DNA from: Strongyloides papillosus | Lineage: Eukaryota; Nematoda; Chromadorea; Rhabditida; Strongyloididae | Reading direction: 5' to 3' | Assembly: GCA_005656395.1 (NCBI GenBank) | Contig: SRSI01000045.1 | Location: 124,001 to 188,000 of the forward strand | Length of the DNA: 64,000 nt | Part shown: positions 57,518 to 64,000 of the stretch, piece by piece | How positions within the stretch are numbered: the stretch's first letter is position 1 | Layout: every line of letters begins with the position of its first letter | The notes under the pieces: model-generated | The model's database searches: none | Told to the model about the DNA's origin: nothing | What the model saw: only the letters and a program-made list of their open reading frames with translations | Position numbers and translations under genes: made by a program

Positions 57518-60500
57518 TAAATGAGTGTAAATATGTTGAATTAAATAATAATTATCATTGTGTTATTTTTATATCATTTTACATTGTCTTATGTTATTAG
57601 ACTAATCTTATTTCTTTATAGAGCTGGTCACCAATAGTAAAATTTTAATTCCAATGAAAAATAATTTATATGTCCATAATTATGAAAATTTATTAAAGCT
57701 AACACATTAAAAAAATATGCACTTTCTTTTATAAAGTTTTAAAGATTTGGAAGATTAAAAATATACGAAATTAACGTTGTAGAATGATCAATAATGTAAA
57801 TATTAAAATGTGTATAGCCATGGTAAAATATTTGATATTGATCTCTACTTTCAAATTTCATACTAAAAATATTGCAATTTTTCGTATATTTTGTTGAATT
57901 AACTATCTTGAATACAATTTTGACAAATAGTGATTCCACAAGCCACCGCAAATTACTTGGAAACCAAATTAAAAAACCAGAATTTGTTCAAATTTTGTAC
58001 AGTATAAGTAATGCAAGCATGAAAATTTTTTATCAAATACAGAATAAAATCATATAATGTTTCAGTTAAAAAATAGTAAAAAAAGGTAGATACTTCTATT
58101 CTAAACTTTAATAATAACAAAAGAAATGCATAAAATTGCAGGATAATGATTTCAACCTAATGAGAAAAACAGCAAAAATTTCAAAAATTCATGAAGAACA
58201 TATGTGTTTGAATTTTATTCATAATGAATATTATTGAAATATTCATAGCCTTTTAAATTCAATATAATTACAGATTTAAAAGACTTTTTAAATTAGATGT
58301 AAAACTTGCAATGTTCTTGATTCGAGTGGCGAATGGAGAAATTAACAAACAAATAATTCTTCATATTTACAAAACGAGGAAAAAATTTAAATACAGTAGA
58401 AGCCAACGAAGTAATTAAAATAACTTGAAGAAGTATAACTTTTTTCAAGGTCAAGACGTTTAAATGATCTTATACCTTTTTTAAAGCTTAATATTTATTT
58501 AAAAAGTATTTTAAGAAAAGTAAAAAAGATTGATTTATGATCTAGTTAAAAGCGTTTATATGGTCTCTATTTTTTTCTGATAATTTTAAAATTTGCTAAT
58601 CATTTAAAATTATGTAATTTTTCCAAACACAACAACTTTTTAAAATATTATACTTATCTAGCAGTTCAAATTCCTTTATACAACATATTTCAATATTCTT
58701 TGTTAGATATCTATTGTAAGTAAAGTTATGAATACTTTAAAATGAAAGTTATTAACAATTATCAAGCTAATAAATTTAAGTATTTAAAAATATTCATATT
58801 TGTGATAATAAAGAGTAGCAAATAATTATAATGATACTATTAATTTGAGATTGTAGTTGTAAATTTGCTCTCAGTTTTTTATAAAATAATTTTAAAAAAA
58901 AGTTATATTTAATATAAAAAATAAGTAACATTTAATGTTTCATAACTTTATTTAAAAATAATATTTAATAACTGATTTTAAAATATATTATAGAAAATAA
59001 TTTGAGCTATCAGATGAGCATAATATTGTTTAAACATATTATGTTTAGAAGAAGTTTATACCCTTTAGATTGCTTATTATAATATGGTTGATGCTTGTAG
59101 ATAATTTTATTTATGATCACATTCTATGGGATGTCTCGAAAGATACGTGATATTATTGAGCATCGAAAATTTTATTATGCCATATAAAATTTTATAATAT
59201 AATATTATATTAATCTGATAAGCTTACTTGTTTTTCACAATATACTTCACGATTGTTTTTTTAATCTTAAGTTCAAAGAAAGTTTAAAAATTTATGTGAC
59301 GGCTATTTTTTCTATACTTTCTTATTAAAAAAACAAACATATCTTTTTGTATATGATATTTTTTTATAATATTAATATCAGTCGACAGTCCAGTTCCTTA
59401 TAAAGTATGGAAAGAAACATTGTTAAATGTCTATTATAAATAAAGCTATAGATTTTTTGTAGTAAGCATTTTTCCTTTAATATATTAACAATTATAAGTC
59501 TAGAACTTTAAACTTTAATATAATCTTGATAATACATACTAATAAATATTTAAACTTATAAAATATCAATTAATAATATTATTTAACTATTTGCTTTTCA
59601 TTTTTTAGTAAAATATTAAAAAATTTAAAAATTTATATTAAATCTTTTTTATTATTTAACAAAGAAACATAATGTTTTATAACTTTACTATTATTGACTT
59701 TTAACAATGAATCTTTACATATTTTAAAGAAAAAAGTTGGGATATCAAATAACTATTATATTGTAGAAAGATAGCAAAGATTATAAAAGTTACAATGGTT
59801 TTTGTGCAGACAAGTTTTTATTTTTTTTACAAGGTAAGAAAAAATTGATACTCATATAAATTTTTACAACTTTATTTAAACCGCTAAACAAACTTAAGAT
59901 TTAAAAACCATTTTAGAGTATATTGTAGAAAACAAATGAGACTGTCAAATGAATTTAATATCCTAAAATTTTAAAAGTTTAAATAAAGCTATTGATACTC
60001 AATTGAATTGTCTATTTTTTTAAACACCCTGAATGTTGTAACATTAAATTTTTTAAATACATTAGTTTTTTCTATAATTTGATTTGTTTTTTATTTAAAA
60101 CCTATTAATGTCTGACAAGCCAGTATAAAGTTTCATTTTAAATTACTAAAGTAGTGACTTATTAAAGCTTTATTCATTATCTAATTAAATTCATAAGAAT
60201 TAAAATTAAGATCAGAAAATTGCATAACTTTTAGAGATTTTTGAAATCAGAAATTATTCATAACTATAATAGTATAATTTGTCTAATTTGTTTTTAATTA
60301 CTACTTCTTTTATATGTTTGTCATTAATTATTGTAGTAACACATTATGTAAACATCATATTAAGTTAAACTCAGTTTACGTAATAAAATATTAATCATTT
60401 TTATAAAGACAAAATCTATATCGTGTCAACTCAGAGGCGGTATTAGACATGATGCCAGATTATCAAAAAATTAAACAATGAATCAAAAGATAAAAACTAA

Positions 60501-60753
60501 CCATTTTATTTACCATTTAATTCACATTAATGCATTGAATATTTCATTTTTATTTCTATTTAACTTTTATAAACGTTATATTTTTAATACCATTGTGTTA
60601 TTTTAATAGTTTTTTAAGGATTTACTATCTATTCGGGATTACAATGGTAAATTAGTAGTTTTTATTTTATTGTTTTAAGTTATTATTCTTTAAATAAATT
60701 ATATCTATTTTTTATTACTATAAATTAAAATTTTCTATTAAAAACTGTTGTTA
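57518..60753. other. AT-rich gene-poor stretch
   Basis: No gene or repeat pair recognised. The short open frames near 57740-58050 look like chance. Confidence 0.5.
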
Positions 60754-60755
60754 TA

Positions 60756-61712
60756 CACACAAAAAATAAAAAGGACAAATTTTGACAAATCTATCTATAA
60801 TGCAAAAAAATGTCCCACCGTTTTAAAAAATTGAATATTATTCAAATTTTATAAATATCAAGCGACAGCAAAAATTTTAAAACGATGCAAAATGTTAGGT
60901 TGTCGCATACATTTTGGCGTTTTTTTACAAAAATATATATGTATGACTTTTTAAATTAACGTGTCTTTTTTTAATTTTGATATTTTTTATGACATTATGC
61001 TCATTTTAGATCCCAACTTGTTTTTTTTCTTTATTTTATAGAAGACGCTATTAAAGTTAATTTTGCTTGAAGTTATAAATGTTTAAATAAAGATCACCAA
61101 TTTAAACAGTTTATTAACAGCAATAAGTTTAGAAATTTGAAAATTTTATAACAATAATAATGAAAAGTAATAATTATTTAAACACACAAAAAATTATTAA
61201 TCAAAAATATTATTTTAGTTTTCGTTATATTTTAAATTAAAATATGTAAAACTTTTTTTACTATAAATAAAAATCTATATTATTTATAACTTTTCATAAG
61301 TTTGACTGTAAAAGATGATCTTAAAGACATTATAAAAAAATTTATACTATCAATTATGAAAATTTCATATATAAATATAATTTATAATTGCTCAAACTAT
61401 TGAAACATAGAAAAAATGTACTGTAATATGTTAAAAATGTTTTTTTTATGAAAGTGTTTGTAATTTTATTTAAAATTAAATTCTAACCTTGCATTTTAAA
61501 ATTTATTGTAGAAAACAACTTAAGTTTTAAAATAAAAAGAATTTACTAAAAAATAAAAATTTATTTTAACAATCCTCTAATTATTGTTTTAATTTTTAAA
61601 TACGAAATAGTTGAGGAAAAATTAGTCGCAAATCAAGAAAATTCAAATTTTTTTAGGTGGGACAAATTTGTTATATTTTATGCAAACCTGTGTCCTTTTT
61701 ATTTTTTGTGTG
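60756..61712. mobile_element. TA-flanked DNA element with perfect 22-bp ends
   Basis: Begins CACACAAAAAATAAAAAGGA and ends with the exact inverse. The TA flanks are at 60754 and 61713. A second inverted pair (TGTCCCACC near 60811 and GGTGGGACA near 61657) lies inside. It is 957 bp, very AT-rich, and has no transposase. Confidence 0.7.
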
Positions 61713-61719
61713 TAAACGC

Positions 61720-62305
61720 ATTTGTGTAATCATGAGAAATTAGCAAACTTGTGTCATTTTCATGACCAAATGCTTTTCTTAATCATAAAGTATAAATAAA
61801 TATTATATTAATTATATAAAAAATTATATACACTTTTAGGAAGTGTATTGCCACTTTAACAAAGGTTTATATACATTATTAATTTAGTATTACTCTTATA
61901 ATAAAAAGTATCCTAATCTTCTTATAGAGTAATTTCAGTAAAATTCATAGTTATAGAAAAAATTCTAAAAGTGAAAATGAATTATAAGTTAGAATTTTTA
62001 TAATGTTAATTTATTGCTAGTAATTTCTTTGTAATGTATTAAAGTGAGTTTTTAAATTGAATTAATTGTTTTTTTACAAAAGCTTTATATCATTTATCAA
62101 TAGTATTTTATTTTGAATGGTTATTTTAAAATTAATGCACAACGTTTTAAAATTAAAGAATGGTTTTTAAGTTGTTGTTTTTTTTCATTTTAATGGTAAG
62201 ATATGTTATGTTTATATTTACTTTTATTTAATTGTTTTTAAAGGTGTTATAAATTATAAAAATGTTATCGAAAAAAATTTAAACTAACTGACTTAAATTA
62301 TTAGA
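61720..62305. other. AT-rich stretch
   Basis: Nothing recognised. Confidence 0.5.
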
Positions 62306-62309
62306 ACTA

Positions 62310-63337
62310 CAGGATGAGCCAAAGATCACGTCACAGTTGAAAGAAAAAAACATTTTTTAACTTTTTTTAGACGATATGTTTCTATGGTATTACACGCATT
62401 TTGTAGAGGATGTGCTAAAGAATAATATTTAGCAAGATAGTTCTCAAGAAGGAACTTAAAAAAAAGTTACATGATTTTTTAATATTTGACAAAAAAAATA
62501 TCTTTAATTTTTTTTTTAATTTAAACTTTTTTTAAAGTTTAGAATGCATGAATACATTTCGTAAAAGAACAATATTTTATACAATTATGTGTGAAAAATG
62601 ATATCTTTTAGGTGATCATCACCTGACTCTTTGCACAAAAGTTGCTCTTTCTAAACCATTATTTAATAATCTTTTTAAAATGGTTTCATCTGATTTTTTG
62701 AAATTGTTTACTATATTGCTAGATACACTTAATATTACAATAAAGTTTATTACACTAGCGATATAAAAAAGAAGATAATAATATAAAAAACTATACTTAA
62801 AATTGGAATCGGACGCCCTTCCAAACCAGAGAGTCTGTCCAAGATCTAGCATATATATAATATTACGCGTTTTGATACAGCTTAGTCACATTGAGGGGGA
62901 TCCAGTTAATTTTAGATTTAACAATTGAACATTTGTTGGTATAATAACAACGAACTATTCTTAACTTTTTCTCAAAAGAATATTTTCTTACTGAGGTAGC
63001 AACAGTAGAAAATATATAAAAAAAAGTAATATTGTAAAAATGGGACATTTTATGAAGAAATATGCTTTAAACGGACTTTTTTAACATCAAGTATCTATTT
63101 TCTAATTAATTAAAATATTATAAAATATATCTTTAAAACAAAAATTTATACATTTTGATTTAACTTAATGTAATTTTTCGATAAAATGATTATTAAGAAC
63201 GATCTTGTGCTGTATTATTCAATAAATTATTCCCTACAAAATGCATATAAAATCATAATAATATGTCAACTGCGAAAAAAGTTATAACAGTTATAAAGTA
63301 TTTCATACAACTGTGATGTGACTTTTGGCCTACCCTG
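62310..63337 (-). mobile_element. Older sister of the Tc1/mariner-like element at 49089
   Basis: The ends (CAGGATGAGCCAAAGATCAC and, reversed, CAGGGTAGGCCAAAAGTCAC) and the subterminal CACAGTTG match the copy at 49089. The left flank is TA, the right flank is now AA. A minus-strand frame (63048-62863) keeps VATSVRKYS...IVRCYYTNKCSIV from the transposase N-terminus. It is more eroded than the other copy. Confidence 0.75.
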
Positions 63338-63339
63338 AA

Positions 63340-63810
63340 TATATATATTTTACCAAAAACAAAGCTTTTTTGACATTGCTATTTATTTTTATCATTTTTT
63401 GTGACAAAAAATATATTGTTTACAAATTTATAAAAAAAATGTTTCAATAGTAAATAGCCTGATTAACAGTTTACAAGTACATCTTTAAAATTTGACATTT
63501 AATAATTTTTGAATCTATTTAATCAATATTAAATTTTTTAAAAACCATCTGAAAAAATGTATTTTTCATGACTATGCTTTACCTTAAAACACATTATACT
63601 TAAAAATTTTTGTCTAAATAAAAATTACCACCGCTATTCAATTCATAAGTTAACCTTTTAGTAGTTAATTTTAATTTTTTTATTTTTTTGCGTCTAATAA
63701 TATTTTTGTTAGATTTTTGCATGAAACATCATTTATTAAAAAATATGATGCTATTTATAAAACAATAATTTGAATATTTAATTGAAATTAGCATCTAACA
63801 CCACTTTTTT
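63340..63810. other. AT-rich stretch before the last gene
   Basis: No feature recognised. It probably includes the 3' flank of the minus-strand gene at the window end. Confidence 0.45.
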
Positions 63811-63812
63811 TT

Positions 63813-64000
63813 TTAACTTTTGATATCCGCAGCATCATCTTTCAATAGTTTATAAAATAATTCTTTGAACTCTTGAGATCTTATTACTGCCGTGTTAAGA
63901 TCACAAGGCCATTCCATGTCTTTTTCCACTATTCCCGCAGCGTAACATTTTCCAAACAAGTCAACTATTTCATTTAACACTATTTTTGAGTGGGCACTTA
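63813..64000 (-). CDS. 3' end of an unidentified gene, cut by the window edge
   Basis: The last 62 codons on the minus strand are open to a TAA at 63815-63813, with G+C clearly above the surroundings. The reading includes KIVLNEIVDLFGKCYAAGIV, then DMEWPCDLNTAVIRSQEFKE, and ends LLKDDAADIKS. It is soluble and mixed charged, with no membrane span. The lack of lesions and the composition suggest a living gene. I do not recognise the family. Confidence 0.65.
   Translation of the reverse strand, partial: SAHSKIVLNEIVDLFGKCYAAGIVEKDMEWPCDLNTAVIRSQEFKELFYKLLKDDAADIKS

Overview
The window looks like a very AT-rich nuclear region of a nematode, most likely a clade IV parasite such as Strongyloides or a close relative. 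This is inferred from the base composition, from introns of only 39-48 bp, from a fatty acid/retinol-binding (FAR) protein known only from nematodes, from transthyretin-like and ISXO2-like transposase remnants, and from many small secreted proteins. I could not check taxonomy by search.

Layout. Bases 1-13334 form a giant inverted repeat: two arms of about 6.38 kb, nearly identical, around a 570-bp spacer. The centre is a TA-flanked inverted-repeat transposon. Each arm carries one copy of a small secreted-protein gene (intact in the right arm, frameshifted in the left), a solo LTR, and dead retrotransposon reverse transcriptase and integrase fragments. From 13.3 to 24.9 kb there is almost only decayed sequence: a gag relic, a fold-back element and a dead ISXO2-like transposase. 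From 24.9 to 36.4 kb lie the single-copy genes: an intact nicotinamidase, a secreted-protein pseudogene split by a transposon, tRNA-Pro, an HP1-like chromodomain protein, a membrane-protein pseudogene, two tiny tandem ORFs and a transthyretin-like pseudogene. At 37.0-40.1 kb is a complete-looking but non-autonomous LTR element on the minus strand. It has identical 253-bp LTRs, a tRNA-Gln-type primer site, a polypurine tract and a 4-bp target duplication. At 40.7-43.0 kb a gag relic abuts an element built from repeated GTCGTTTTGAC motifs. A FAR gene follows at 44.1 kb.

From 46.9 to 57.0 kb there is a nest: an old plus-strand Ty3/gypsy element interrupted in its reverse transcriptase by a 901-bp TA-flanked DNA transposon, and in its RNase H by a young minus-strand Ty3/gypsy element (identical 164-bp LTRs, 5-bp target duplication). 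That young element is the most notable object here. Its RNase H in the normal place has lost most catalytic acids, while a second RNase H with a full catalytic set is encoded downstream of the integrase. Its reverse transcriptase active-site motif carries a glycine in place of the first aspartate. The final 7 kb hold three more DNA-transposon-type elements and the 3' end of an unidentified gene running off the window.

Intact genes (nicotinamidase, HP1-like, FAR, tRNA) sit beside genes broken by one to five lesions, so I read the breaks mostly as real decay in a transposon-rich region. Homopolymer sequencing error remains possible for several of them.
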